Source of the DNA: Nesterenkonia halotolerans
GTDB lineage: Bacteria; Actinomycetota; Actinomycetes; Actinomycetales; Micrococcaceae
DNA: 64,000 nucleotides
Assembly: GCF_014874065.1 (NCBI RefSeq)
Contig: NZ_JADBEE010000001.1
Span: forward strand, 930,001-994,000
Direction: 5' to 3'
Numbering within the stretch: the stretch's first letter is position 1; each line of letters opens with the position of its first letter. This document shows positions 44,095-57,733 of this stretch, one piece after another. The notes under the pieces are model-generated. The model was not told where the DNA came from, made no database searches, and was given only the letters and a program-made list of their open reading frames with translations. The position numbers and the translations under genes are program-made.

Positions 44095-45375
44095 ATGCCC
44101 GCGACCCAGCCCGACTTCGCGCCCAGCGAGGCTCCGAGCCACACCACGACTCCGACGCTGCGCGGCGCCGTCGGCCCCGCCTACTTCCCCGTGGCGCTGC
44201 TGGCCCGCTTCCCCTACGCCATGATGGTGGTCGGGGTGCTCACCCTGGTGGTCGCGGCGCGGGACTCGCTGACCCTGGGCGGTGTCACCTCCGCGATGGT
44301 GGGCCTGGGCACGGCGATCTTCGGGCCGCTCATCGGCGCCGGCGCGGACCGGTGGGGCCAGCGCCCGGTGCTGCTGATCGCTGGTCTTGCCAGCAGCCTC
44401 TCGCTCTTCGCCCTGGCTTGGGTGGTCTACAGCCCGCTGGGCACCTGGGCGGTGCTGGTCTCCGCCTTCCTGGTGGGCGCCACCGCACCGCAGGTTCCGC
44501 CGATGTCGCGCAGCCGCCTGGTGGGCGTCATCTTCCGGAAGCTCCCCGCGGCCCGGCAGCAAAAGACGATGAACTCGACGATGGCCTATGAGTCAGCTGC
44601 CGATGAGATCACCTTCGTCTTCGGCCCCGTGATCGTGGGCCTGCTTGCGGCCACCCTGGGCGGCGCGGCGCCGATCATCGGCGCGGCCGTGCTCACCCTG
44701 GTCTTCCTGCTCGCCTTCGCGATGCACCCCACCGCCGACGTCGTGCCCAAGAACACCGCGACCCACCGCGAACCCGCCCCGGTGGGCGAGCTCTTCGCGC
44801 CGCGACTGCTGGTGCTGCTGGCCGGCGCCCTGGGCATCGGTCTGATCTTCGGCTCCACGCTGACCGTGCTGACCTCGTTCATGGCCGATCTGGGCTTCGC
44901 CGAGCGCGCGGGCCTGGTCTATGGCGCCATGGGTGTGGGCTCTGCGATCTTCGCGCTGGCGGCGGCCCTGTTCCCCGCGAGCTTCAGCCTCGAGGCGCGC
45001 TGGCTGAGCTTCGGCGGGGTGCTGCTGCTGGGCACCATCGGGCTGCAGTTCGCCTCTGTGCTGCCGGTGCTGATCCTGGTGCTGCTGGTGATGGGCGTGG
45101 GCATCGGCCCGACCCTGGTCACGCAGTTCAGCCTGGTGGCCGAGCGCAGCCCGCATGGACGCTCCGCCACGGTGATGTCCATGCTCACCACGGCGATCGT
45201 GATCGGCCAGTCCTCCTCCACGGCGATCACCGGGTTCATCGCCGAGAACTTCGGCACGCAGATCTCCGCGATCGTTCCGCTGGTGGCGGCGCTGCTGATC
45301 ATCCTCGCGGCCGTCGGCAACGCGCTGGGCGTGAGCAACAGCCGGGACTACTCCCGGGAGGGATCCGAGGGCTGA
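44095..45375 (+). CDS. MFS transporter
   Basis: 426 residues with about twelve membrane helices. The family loop between helices 2 and 3 reads GPLIGAGADRWGQRPVL (GxxaDrxGrr). The substrate is unknown; drug or metabolite efflux is typical for this short type. It is divergent from the persulfide operon and convergent with the broken ltrA. Confidence 0.88.
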   Translation: MPATQPDFAPSEAPSHTTTPTLRGAVGPAYFPVALLARFPYAMMVVGVLTLVVAARDSLTLGGVTSAMVGLGTAIFGPLIGAGADRWGQRPVLLIAGLASSLSLFALAWVVYSPLGTWAVLVSAFLVGATAPQVPPMSRSRLVGVIFRKLPAARQQKTMNSTMAYESAADEITFVFGPVIVGLLAATLGGAAPIIGAAVLTLVFLLAFAMHPTADVVPKNTATHREPAPVGELFAPRLLVLLAGALGIGLIFGSTLTVLTSFMADLGFAERAGLVYGAMGVGSAIFALAAALFPASFSLEARWLSFGGVLLLGTIGLQFASVLPVLILVLLVMGVGIGPTLVTQFSLVAERSPHGRSATVMSMLTTAIVIGQSSSTAITGFIAENFGTQISAIVPLVAALLIILAAVGNALGVSNSRDYSREGSEG

Positions 45376-45391
45376 TCTCGGCCCGGCTCGC

Positions 45392-45427
45392 GGTGCTGAT
45401 CTGCCTCCCGGTCGTCAGGCCAGCACC
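45392..45427. terminator. Hairpin between convergent MFS and ltrA genes
   Basis: GGTGCTG (45392-45398) pairs with CAGCACC (45421-45427), with an inner GCCT/AGGC helix. No T-run follows, so termination strength is uncertain. Confidence 0.4.
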
Positions 45428-45435
45428 AACCAGCG

Positions 45436-46607
45436 TCACTCCGCCAGTGAGTCCACAACCGGTGGTCTGCGCAGCTCCAGCACGACCACCAGTGCGATGA
45501 CACCGGCGGCCGTGAGGACCAGACTCTGCGGGGCCAGCGCGCTGAGCGCGATCCCCACGGCGAGGGCTGGGATGAGCACGTTCTTGGCCCGGGTGAGGGA
45601 TTCCTTGAGCGTGAGGAACCAGATCCCCAGGATGAAGACCGCCACCGGGACCGTCAGCGTGGCCGCGGCCGCCTCGGGACTGAGGCTGGTGGCGCCCAAG
45701 TCGAGGTCGATCGCGACCTCGATCCCGGCGGAGAACGTCCCGGCCGCGGCGAAGATCGCGTAGTGGGCGTACCCGAAGATCAGCGAGTTCCGAAGTCGAT
45801 CGAACTTCTCGTGATGGCTGCGCGCGAAGTAGATCCACCACATCCCGGAGGCGAGGATGAGCCCGCAGACGGCGATCGTGATCAGTGCACCGAGGCGCTC
45901 GGCATCTTCTGCAGCGTCGATCACAGCATTGGCGGAGGCGAGGATCGATTCCCCGAGCAAGATGATGGTGAACAGCCCGTAGCGTTCGGCGATGTGGTGC
46001 GGATGCCAGGGCGTGGGGCGGGATCGCTCCGCCCAGATCGGCACTGAGATTTCGGCGAGCACCAGCAGCAGGAACCCTGGCACGGACCACTGCTCGGGGA
46101 GCAGCAGCCGTCCCACCCACAGCAGCTGCACCACGGAGATTCCCGCCGCATACCTCAGCGCCGTGCCGCGCAGCCGCGCATCTGCCTGCGCCGCACGCAG
46201 CCACTGCGCGACGACTGCGAGGCGCATGATCACGTACCCCAGCGTGGCCAGGCGGTAGTCCGTCTCGGTCACCGCGGGGTTCACACCGGCGGCGAGCACC
46301 AGCACACCGCCCATCTGGAAGAAAGTCAGGATCCGGTAGAGCCAGTCCTCCGTGCCGAAGGATGTGGCGAACCAGGTGAAGTTCATCCATGCCCACCAGA
46401 TCGCGAAGAACACCATGGGTACGCGCCGACTCCGCTGGCAATGTGCCCCGCAGACTCGGCGTGGTGCAGCTCGACAGCGGCCTGCGAGACAGCGACGACG
46501 AACACGAGGTCGAAGAAGAGCTCCAACGGGGAGGCCGCACGGTGCTCCTCCTGCGGGTCCCGCGGGCGCATGCGCCTCAAGCCCAGCCGAGCGTGCACAG
46601 TGGTCAT
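45436..46607 (-). pseudogene. ltrA: Low temperature requirement A (LtrA) family membrane protein, frameshifted
   Basis: The N-terminal part (ATG 46607; PRDPQEEHRAASPLELFFDLVFVVAVSQAA) and the rest (MVFFAIWWAWMNFTWFATSF to the stop at 45436) are both typical LtrA sequence but in different frames. The change is at 46417-46419: inserting one base in TACCCATG (for example to read Tyr-Ala-Met) restores one frame of about 390 residues. All other parts, including the WxPHHIAERYGLFTIILLGES region, are intact. So this is either a very recent mutation or a sequencing error. The function of LtrA proteins is unclear. Confidence 0.82.
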
Positions 46608-46749
46608 CGCGCTGATCCCTTGGTGTCGAAGGGGCGGGTCGAGGGGCCGGGCAACAGCGCCGACGACGGCGGCGCGGCAGCTGCTCGGCGCCAGAGTAGC
46701 CGCGGTGGGGACTCGGCCACAATGGCGCGGCACACAGGTCAGGGCACGC

Positions 46750-46795
46750 AAAAACGGCCGGTGAGGCCCCCCGAAGGGAAACCTCACCGGCCGTT
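46750..46795 (-). terminator. Rho-independent terminator of pnp
   Basis: A 14-bp perfect stem, AACGGCCGGTGAGG (46753-46766) with CCTCACCGGCCGTT (46782-46795), has a 15-base loop. On the minus strand it is followed by TTTTT. It lies 58 bases after the pnp stop. Confidence 0.85.
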
Positions 46796-46853
46796 GTGCG
46801 GCTCAAGCTGCTCAGCCGGGGCTGTTCAGCTGAAGCCGTTCAGCAGGAGCTGA

Positions 46854-49091
<2,238 letters not shown>

Positions 49092-49129
49092 AACAGGTGT
49101 CTCCTCTCAGTTGTCTTGCATTACTGGCG

Positions 49130-49262
49130 CGCCAGTGAGAGAGAAGGATCTGCGTACATATGGTCGGTCATCGATCGAAGCCCACGGGCCCGGCACGTGC
49201 TGTGCCTCCCGGAGGCTACTACCGAGGACCGGAACATATGAGTTCGATCCCTCTCACTGGCG
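49130..49262 (-). promoter_or_regulatory. pnp: pnp leader with long-range stem
   Basis: CGCCAGTGAGAG (49130-49141) is perfectly complementary to CTCTCACTGGCG (49251-49262). GGATC (49146-49150) pairs with GATCC (49246-49250) across a small bulge. This encloses about 95 bases, which include a further GC-rich palindromic part (GGGCCCGGCACGTGC region). In other bacteria pnp leaders form such stems for RNase cleavage and PNPase autoregulation; here that is inference. Confidence 0.6.
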
Positions 49263-49293
49263 GGAGCGCCACCCACTAGTCTCGCATACAAAG

Positions 49294-49337
49294 CAGGCGA
49301 CTCCTACGGCCGTGTTGACCGTGTAAGGAGCCGCCTG
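49294..49337 (-). terminator. Hairpin after rpsO
   Basis: On the minus strand CAGGCGGCTCCT pairs with AGGAGTCGCCTG (one mismatch), with a further CGG/CCG inside, and it is followed by CTTTGT. It is 36 bases past the rpsO stop. It may be a partial terminator or attenuator letting some transcription into pnp. Confidence 0.6.
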
Positions 49338-49373
49338 ATTCGTTGCTTGGTGATCAGCGTTTGACGCTGAAGC

Positions 49374-49643
49374 TCATCGGCGAATACCGAGACGCTTGAT
49401 CAGCGAACGGTAGCGCTCGATGTCCGTAGCAGCAAGGTACTTCAGCAGACGACGACGGCGACCCACCAGGATCATCAGACCGCGACGGGTGTGGTGATCA
49501 TGCTTGTGCACCTTGAGGTGCTCGGTGAGGTCGGAGATCCGACGTGTCAGAACCGCAACCTGAACCTCGGGTGAACCAGTGTCACCCTCGGAAGTTGCGT
49601 ACTCCTTGATGATCTCCTGTTTGACAACGGGATCTAAAGCCAT
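49374..49643 (-). CDS. rpsO: 30S ribosomal protein S15
   Basis: 89 residues, full length. The S15 signature runs [19 protein letters not shown] and ends [22 protein letters not shown]. It binds 16S rRNA in the central domain. It is preceded by GGAG and followed by a hairpin and pnp. Confidence 0.98.
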   Translation of the reverse strand: MALDPVVKQEIIKEYATSEGDTGSPEVQVAVLTRRISDLTEHLKVHKHDHHTRRGLMILVGRRRRLLKYLAATDIERYRSLIKRLGIRR

Positions 49644-49790
49644 GGAAGAGCTCCTTCATTGTTGTACCGCGAACAAGACCGGGCTTTGCCCTTGCGGGCC
49701 AGGGACCAGTGTCAGCCACCGCGGACTGCAGCATGACGTTGCCGCCTAAGCGACCCGTCTACGATACAGGAGCCAGCCACAAGGGGCCAC

Positions 49791-49855
49791 CCACCCTGCG
49801 TTTACGCCCACCCACCCTGCGTTTTACCTCCCCCACCCTGACGTTTTACCTCCCC
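49791..49855 (+). repeat. Three tandem half-units of the palindromic repeat
   Basis: The motif ACCCTGCGTTTTACCTCCCC, or a close variant, occurs three times in a row at 21-22-base spacing (starting near 49793, 49814 and 49835). The first copy is degenerate (GCGTTTACGCC). They are extra left arms stacked in front of the full element at 49841, as if produced by slippage or nested insertion. Confidence 0.75.
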
Positions 49856-49915
49856 GTGCGAGTTCTACCGGGCAGACCGCCGGCGGGGTAGATCACGTAG
49901 GCCCAGGTAAAACGC
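49841..49915 (+). repeat. 75-bp palindromic repeat, copy A
   Basis: It begins ACGTTTTACCTCCCC and ends CCAGGTAAAACGC, with inner arms TCTACCGGG / GGGTAGA. The length is exactly 75 bases, as in copies B, C and D. It supplies the stop and last codons of the minus-strand methyltransferase gene (stop at 49893). Confidence 0.85.
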
Positions 49916-50738
49916 TGGTGTGCAGGACGGTGAGGTAGGGAAGCTGGACGGGCTCCCCCGGCGACAGCTCCAGGTGCTCATCGAGGTACCAGTCGAGGTT
50001 CGCTCGGCGGCGTTCCCGAGCCGGCCCATCGGCCGAGAGCCAGGAGCTCAGCGTGGTGGACAGCGTGCGAATCTCCTCCGGGGTGATCGCCCGTTCCCAG
50101 CGCGTCTCCTGCGTGGTCCAGGCACCGAAGAGCGCAGGGTCCACGGCCGGGGTCCAGCCGGGCCGGTAGACATCCCCGGCGCGCATGATCCGGGTCAGCC
50201 GGTGCACCCAGGGGACGGATGTATCGAGATAGTTGGCCACCACGGCCAACACTCCCCCGGGCCGAAGAATCCGGCGCACCTCCTGCTGGACCAGCGCGTC
50301 ATCGAACCAGTGCCAGGCCTGGGCCGCGACGACGACGTCGCAGCTCGCCTCCTCCAGACCGGTCGCCTCCGCCGTGGTCCGGTGCACCTGAAGGCGCGGG
50401 CTCGTCTGATTCCGGAGCAGCTCCGCGCTGCGTGCTGCGAGCACCTCGGTCATCGCGATCGAGGGCTCCACCGCATGGACGTCGGCCCCGTGCTCGAGCA
50501 GCGCTCGGGTGAGGATTCCGGTGCCGGCGCCGAGATCGGCGACCACGGGGTGGGCTGCGGGCGAGAGCGCCAACATCCTCGCCACCACCTCGCGCGGATA
50601 GCGCGGCCGGACGGCGTCATAACGCCAGGCCTCCTGCAGGGAGGTGTCCGTGGAGAAGGAGGCGCCGAGCCGTCGTCGTCGGTCGGGGTCGGTGATCAGC
50701 GCCGGCTGACCGGGACGTGACTTGGGACGGGATGGCAC
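49893..50738 (-). CDS. Class I SAM-dependent methyltransferase
   Basis: 281 residues. SAM-binding motif I is VVADLGAGTGILTRAL; the segment VEPSIAMTEVLAAR follows, and motif IV-like DVVVAAQAWHWFDD. The N-terminal FSTDTSLQEAWRYDAVRPRYPREV is typical of the YcgJ/Trans-aconitate-like group. The substrate is unknown. The last ~7 codons come from the palindromic repeat, so the native C-terminus may have been altered. It is 11 bases after ribF on the same strand. Confidence 0.88.
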   Translation of the reverse strand: MPSRPKSRPGQPALITDPDRRRRLGASFSTDTSLQEAWRYDAVRPRYPREVVARMLALSPAAHPVVADLGAGTGILTRALLEHGADVHAVEPSIAMTEVLAARSAELLRNQTSPRLQVHRTTAEATGLEEASCDVVVAAQAWHWFDDALVQQEVRRILRPGGVLAVVANYLDTSVPWVHRLTRIMRAGDVYRPGWTPAVDPALFGAWTTQETRWERAITPEEIRTLSTTLSSWLSADGPARERRRANLDWYLDEHLELSPGEPVQLPYLTVLHTSVLPGPT

Positions 50739-50749
50739 AGGAGCCGCCG

Positions 50750-51754
50750 CTAGTCGATGGGGAGCCCGGCGAGGACCTGGCGGGTCTGCGCCACGTCCTG
50801 GTGCATCTGCTCCACCAGTTTCGCCGCACCCTCATAGGCGACCATCCCGCGCAGCCGCTGAACGAACTCCACGCGCACGTGCTGGCCGTAGAGGTCGAAG
50901 TCTTCGACCGCCTCGGTGGGCCGGTCGATGACATGGGACTCCACCACGCGTTCGAGCCCGTGGAAGGTGGGGTTCGAGCCCACCGAGATGGCCGCGGGCC
51001 AGCGTGCTCCGGCGGCGTCCTCCAGCCAGCCGGCGTAGACGCCGTCGGCGGGGATCATGCCCTCGGAGGCACTGGCCAGGTTGGCGGTGGGGAAGCCCAG
51101 GTCGCGGCCGCGTGCTGCACCGTGGACCACTTCACCGAGCACGGCGTGGGGACGGCCGAGCACCTCTGCGGCGGCGGCCACGTCCCCGGCGTCGAGTGCC
51201 TCGCGCACCCAGGTGGATGAGCACCGGCGCGAGGTCTCGGCCACGGTGTGACCGGAGAGCGCGAAATCGTCCACGCCCAGCACGCTGAAGCCGTACCGCT
51301 CGCCGAGTTCGACCATGGTCTCGAAGTTGCCCGAGTTGCCGCGTCCGAAGCGGACATCATGACCGATCACGACCACGGAGACATTGAGCAGGTCCACGAA
51401 ATAGGTCTTCACGAACTCTTCGGCGGTGAGTCCTGCCAGGTCCAGGTTGTAGTGCAGCACGAGCAGCGCATCGATGCCGGACTCGGAGAGGCGCTGGACC
51501 TTCTCCGCGGTGCCGGTGAGCATCACCGGGCAGTCGTCGGGGCGGTGGACCTGCAGCGGGTGCGGGTCGAAGGTGATGGCCACGGCCTGCGTGTCTTCTT
51601 CGCTGTGGGCAGCGGCAACAAGCTGGGAGAGCACCTCCTGGTGACCCAGGTGGACGCCGTCGAAATTGCCGATGGTCACTGCGGTGGGTCCTAGTCCCTG
51701 GGGGACTTCTTCGCGACCGTTCCAGAACTGCACGTCCGAAAGCCTATCGCTCAT
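50750..51754 (-). CDS. ribF: Bifunctional riboflavin kinase/FAD synthetase
   Basis: 334 residues. The N-terminal FMN adenylyltransferase domain has GNFDGVHLGHQ (29-39), and the C-terminal riboflavin kinase domain has GRDLGFPTANL. It makes FMN then FAD. The start overlaps the stop of the upstream membrane-protein gene (ATGA), so it is part of the truB-ribF gene string. Confidence 0.96.
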   Translation of the reverse strand: MSDRLSDVQFWNGREEVPQGLGPTAVTIGNFDGVHLGHQEVLSQLVAAAHSEEDTQAVAITFDPHPLQVHRPDDCPVMLTGTAEKVQRLSESGIDALLVLHYNLDLAGLTAEEFVKTYFVDLLNVSVVVIGHDVRFGRGNSGNFETMVELGERYGFSVLGVDDFALSGHTVAETSRRCSSTWVREALDAGDVAAAAEVLGRPHAVLGEVVHGAARGRDLGFPTANLASASEGMIPADGVYAGWLEDAAGARWPAAISVGSNPTFHGLERVVESHVIDRPTEAVEDFDLYGQHVRVEFVQRLRGMVAYEGAAKLVEQMHQDVAQTRQVLAGLPID

Positions 51755-52281
51755 GCCTGGGTGCCGCGCGCGGCGGAGCGTCCGGGGCGGTGGCGCAGCA
51801 GCCAGAACAGTCCGATGAAGGGCAGCACCAGCGGCACGAAGGCGTAGCCCTCACCGAAGTGGGACCACACGGTCGCCTCGTTGAACAGCTCCGGCTGCAG
51901 GTAGGTCCAGAGTCCGACGCCGAGCACCCCGGTCAGTTCGACCAGGACGGCGATCAGCGCGATGAGCCAGGCGCGCGCACCGATGCGGGCCAGGGCCAGG
52001 GTGGCGACGATGTAGACCGCCGCGGCGAACCCGCTGAGCGCGTACGCCACCGGGGAGGCCTCGAAGTCTGTGAGGATCTGATAAAGCGCCCGGGCGAAGG
52101 AGGAGACGGCGAAGATGCCGTAGGCGGTGATGATGAGCATGCCGACACCGCGGTTGCGCGGCGTGGGGGTCTTAGCACCGGTGCTGGCGGGGCCGCCGTC
52201 GGTGCGGGCGGCGGTGGCCCGGTCGCCGTCGGTGCGGGCCTGGCCGCCGTCGGCCGTGGTACTGCTCAAGTTCTCGCTCAT
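51751..52281 (-). CDS. Conserved membrane protein
   Basis: 176 residues with four membrane helices after a disordered N-terminus containing the repeated unit ARTDG (Q/A-ARTDGDRATAARTDGG). It has no recognised domain. It overlaps its neighbours by four bases on both sides. It is conserved in position between truB and ribF only in related Micrococcales as far as I can judge; the function is unknown. Confidence 0.75.
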   Translation of the reverse strand: MSENLSSTTADGGQARTDGDRATAARTDGGPASTGAKTPTPRNRGVGMLIITAYGIFAVSSFARALYQILTDFEASPVAYALSGFAAAVYIVATLALARIGARAWLIALIAVLVELTGVLGVGLWTYLQPELFNEATVWSHFGEGYAFVPLVLPFIGLFWLLRHRPGRSAARGTQA

Positions 52282-52643
52282 AGCGCGCTTCCCCACCAGA
52301 TCTCCTCCAAGCGGTAGATCATCACGAATACGACGAGCCCGACGAAGCTCATCACCAGGTTGGACCAGCGGGTCTTGTCGATCATGGCCCAGACGAACAC
52401 TCCCACCGGGAGCATCAGTGCAGTGACAATATAGCCCCAGAACTCCCAGGCCTCTCCCGTGATCGAGGCGCCGGCGGCCTGCCGGATTCCGGCGTAGACC
52501 GCGTAGACGATCAGGTAGAGCTCGATCAGCCCCAGCGAGATGATCGAGGAATCAGCCGGGTGATCGCGCACCGCGGTCATGACCCAGCACACCACGACCG
52601 ACAGTGCGCAGACGAGGGTGCCTATGAGGAACATCACCGTCAT
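52278..52643 (-). CDS. Conserved small membrane protein
   Basis: 121 residues with four predicted helices (about 1-22, 33-52, 67-85 and 92-110). No domain recognised. It starts four bases inside the truB stop and ends inside the start of the next membrane-protein gene. The two small membrane proteins are probably a pair. Confidence 0.75.
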   Translation of the reverse strand: MTVMFLIGTLVCALSVVVCWVMTAVRDHPADSSIISLGLIELYLIVYAVYAGIRQAAGASITGEAWEFWGYIVTALMLPVGVFVWAMIDKTRWSNLVMSFVGLVVFVMIYRLEEIWWGSAL

Positions 52644-53704
52644 GCAGTGGATTCCTCGGACTGTGTCGGGGTCTCCGCGGGGGCGGTGGGCGCTGCTGCC
52701 GCGGTCGAACCTGACGCCGCAGCGGGGGCGGTGGCGGGGGCGAAGACCAGCTCGGGCTTGGCCTGGTAGCTGCTGGACTCGGCCGCGTCGGCGGCGTCGG
52801 GTGAGGCCGAGGCCCCCTTCTTGGCGGGGACGTCGCGCAGCAGAGCCACCAGATCACCCTCGGGGCTGAAGGCGGCCGTGAGCTGGGGGGCCTCACCCGT
52901 GCCGGAGGCCGTCACGCGCCGCCCGAAGCCGAGGTTCGCGGTCTCCTCGGCGGTGAGCTCGCGGGCGGGGAAGAGCTGAGCGGCCGCCTCGGCCAGACCG
53001 ATATAGCCGAAGTCCTCACCCAGCTGTTCCAAGGTGAGGGTCTGATCGATGCTGTAGGGACCCACGGCGGTGCGGCGCAGCGCGGTGAGATGGCCGCCCA
53101 CCTCGAGCGCTTCGCCCAGGTCTCGGGCCAGCGCGCGGACGTAGGTGCCGGAGGAGACCCGCACCTCGATGTCCACGTCGATCAGCTTGCCGCCCTCGAT
53201 CCGGCGGATGTCGAGAACCTCGAAGCTATGCACGGTGATCGCCCGGGAGTTCAGCTCCACCTCTTCACCGGCCCGCGCCCGGTCGTAGGCGCGCCGACCG
53301 TCCACCTTGATCGCAGAGACCGTCGCCGGGACCTGCTGGATCTCGCCGGTGAGTCGGGCCACCTCGGCGTGGATGTCCTCGGCGCCCACCGCATTGGCGA
53401 ACCGGGTCTGCAGAAGCTCGCCCTCGGCGTCGTCGGTGGTGGTGGACTGGCCCAGCCGCATGGTGGCGGTATAGGTCTTGTCCACCCCGACGATGTGGGT
53501 GAGCAGCCGCGTGGCGCGGTTGATGCCGACCACCAGCACGCCGGTGGCCATCGGGTCCAATGTCCCCGCGTGGCCGACCTTGCGCGTTCCCGCGAGCTTG
53601 CGGAGGCGCCCGACCACGTCGTGGCTGGTCCAGCCCGCAGGCTTGTCCACCAGGACGAGGCCGGAGCCGACCTCCAGCTCCTCGGGCTTCTGCTTCTTAC
53701 CCAT
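52640..53704 (-). CDS. truB: tRNA pseudouridine(55) synthase
   Basis: 354 residues. Catalytic Asp50 lies in GHAGTLDPMATG; the start VLVDKPAGWTSHDVV is typical. It makes pseudouridine-55 in the tRNA T loop. About 60 residues at the C-terminus are an Ala/Pro/Thr-rich tail (ATAPAAASGSTAAAAPTAP) beyond the usual ~290-residue length. It is six bases after rbfA. Confidence 0.96.
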   Translation of the reverse strand: MGKKQKPEELEVGSGLVLVDKPAGWTSHDVVGRLRKLAGTRKVGHAGTLDPMATGVLVVGINRATRLLTHIVGVDKTYTATMRLGQSTTTDDAEGELLQTRFANAVGAEDIHAEVARLTGEIQQVPATVSAIKVDGRRAYDRARAGEEVELNSRAITVHSFEVLDIRRIEGGKLIDVDIEVRVSSGTYVRALARDLGEALEVGGHLTALRRTAVGPYSIDQTLTLEQLGEDFGYIGLAEAAAQLFPARELTAEETANLGFGRRVTASGTGEAPQLTAAFSPEGDLVALLRDVPAKKGASASPDAADAAESSSYQAKPELVFAPATAPAAASGSTAAAAPTAPAETPTQSEESTA

Positions 53705-53710
53705 GGGTGC

Positions 53711-54196
53711 TCAGTTGGCCTCGGATGCGCGGCGAGTGCCGGACCCGTCGTCGTCCTCGGAGGACTCGTCCTCCTCGACCTGCCAGCGGTAGGGCTTCTC
53801 CTCGGAGGCGGGCTGGGCGTCCTTGCGGAGCGCGGCGACCTGCTCGTCCTGCTCACGGGCCTTGCGCAGCAGATCTTCCATGTGCGCCGCCGATTCGGGG
53901 ATCTCGTCGGCGACGAACTCGAGGGTGGGGGTCAGCCGGATGTTGAGGTTCTTGCCGAGCTCGTGGCGCAGCACGCCCTGGTTCGCGGCCAGGACCGCCT
54001 CGGCGCCGGCGCGGGAGTCCTCGTCCGGGGCCATCACCGTGTAATACACGGTGGAGTGCTGGAGATCGTTGGTCACGCGGGCGTCGGTGACGGTGATGAG
54101 CTCGGCGCGCTCATCCTTGACCCGGCGACGCAGCGCCTCGGCCACGATCACCTTGATGCGCTGCGCCAGTCGGGCGGCGCGTGCTGGATCTGCCAT
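53711..54196 (-). CDS. rbfA: 30S ribosome-binding factor A
   Basis: 161 residues. The KH-like fold has AARLAQRIKVIVAEALRR, then ITVTDARVTNDLQHSTVYYTVM and ELGKNLNIRLTPTLEFVADE. It is a late 16S maturation and cold-shock factor. There is an acidic C-terminal extension (EEDESSEDDDGSG). GAAAGGA lies before the ATG. Confidence 0.96.
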   Translation of the reverse strand: MADPARAARLAQRIKVIVAEALRRRVKDERAELITVTDARVTNDLQHSTVYYTVMAPDEDSRAGAEAVLAANQGVLRHELGKNLNIRLTPTLEFVADEIPESAAHMEDLLRKAREQDEQVAALRKDAQPASEEKPYRWQVEEDESSEDDDGSGTRRASEAN

Positions 54197-54223
54197 GGGA
54201 TGGTCCTTTCAAAAATTCTGTGT

Positions 54224-54307
54224 CCCAGCCTAGCCCCGGCGTGGGGCCCGGCTGGGCATGGGGTGCTGACAGGTCCGGGGACCCCGCCGTGTGGCAGAGT
54301 CCCCGGA
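54224..54307 (-). promoter_or_regulatory. Two hairpins between infB and rbfA
   Basis: TCCGGGGAC (54274-54282) pairs with GTCCCCGGA (54299-54307). CCCAGCC (54224-54230) pairs with GGCTGGG (54250-54256), with inner GCCCC/GGGGC. On the minus strand the second hairpin is followed, after seven bases, by ATTTTT just before the rbfA ribosome-binding site. It may attenuate transcription from infB into rbfA. Confidence 0.5.
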
Positions 54308-54336
54308 ACTGTCGCCGGGCGAACCGGCGGGCCTGG

Positions 54337-57198
<2,862 letters not shown>

Positions 57199-57359
57199 GC
57201 TTCCCCGCCGGCACCAGCGGGGCTGATGTCAGCGGTTCATCGGCGAAGGCCGTTTGAACTTCTCTGAAACCGTGACGGAGTTGCTCTGAAAAGTCATCGC
57301 GGCGAACTCATGCGTCGGTGTTCATCGGGGATCCATCTCTCTGAACCCGCTTTCTGGCC

Positions 57360-57677
57360 TCAGTCTCTTGATGTCTGCACCGAAGTGCTGACCGACGAGC
57401 TGGGGCCGTTGGTGCCGATAATGTCGTGCAGCTCAAGTGAGCTCGTATCCACAGGCCGGCGGAACGCCCGGTTGAAGGCCTTCCGCTTGACTGCGGTGTC
57501 GAAGCACTCGCGCTGCGGGTGCAGCCAGGCGCCCCGTCCGGGAAGAACCCGGGCGGCGTCCCACACCACCTGCTCAGGTGCGGATCCGGCGTCGTCGGCT
57601 GCGATGAGGACAAGCCTCACCACGTCGTCCTGGGCGACCTGACGGCGACAACCGATACAGGTACGCACTGGAACCAT
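57360..57677 (-). CDS. ylxR: YlxR family RNA-binding protein (DUF448)
   Basis: 105 residues. The signature is RTCIGCRRQV, then GRGAWLHPQRECFDTAVKRKAFNRAF. A nucleoid or RNase P-linked regulator in other bacteria. The place between nusA and infB is conserved. The last ~25 residues are a Ser/Thr-rich tail. Confidence 0.92.
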   Translation of the reverse strand: MVPVRTCIGCRRQVAQDDVVRLVLIAADDAGSAPEQVVWDAARVLPGRGAWLHPQRECFDTAVKRKAFNRAFRRPVDTSSLELHDIIGTNGPSSSVSTSVQTSRD

Positions 57678-57733
57678 GACAGTCTACCCCTTCTCACTGA
57701 TTCGAGCAGAACCCTCTGCCCGAACGAACCCGG

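Noticed and set aside
49791..49915. Short CRISPR-like array
   Set aside because: Only three imperfect units with almost no spacer between them, and the unit is a half of the 75-bp palindrome.
57308..57613. Alternative frame over ylxR
   Set aside because: It lacks the RTCIGCRR signature, which is present in the overlapping 105-residue frame.
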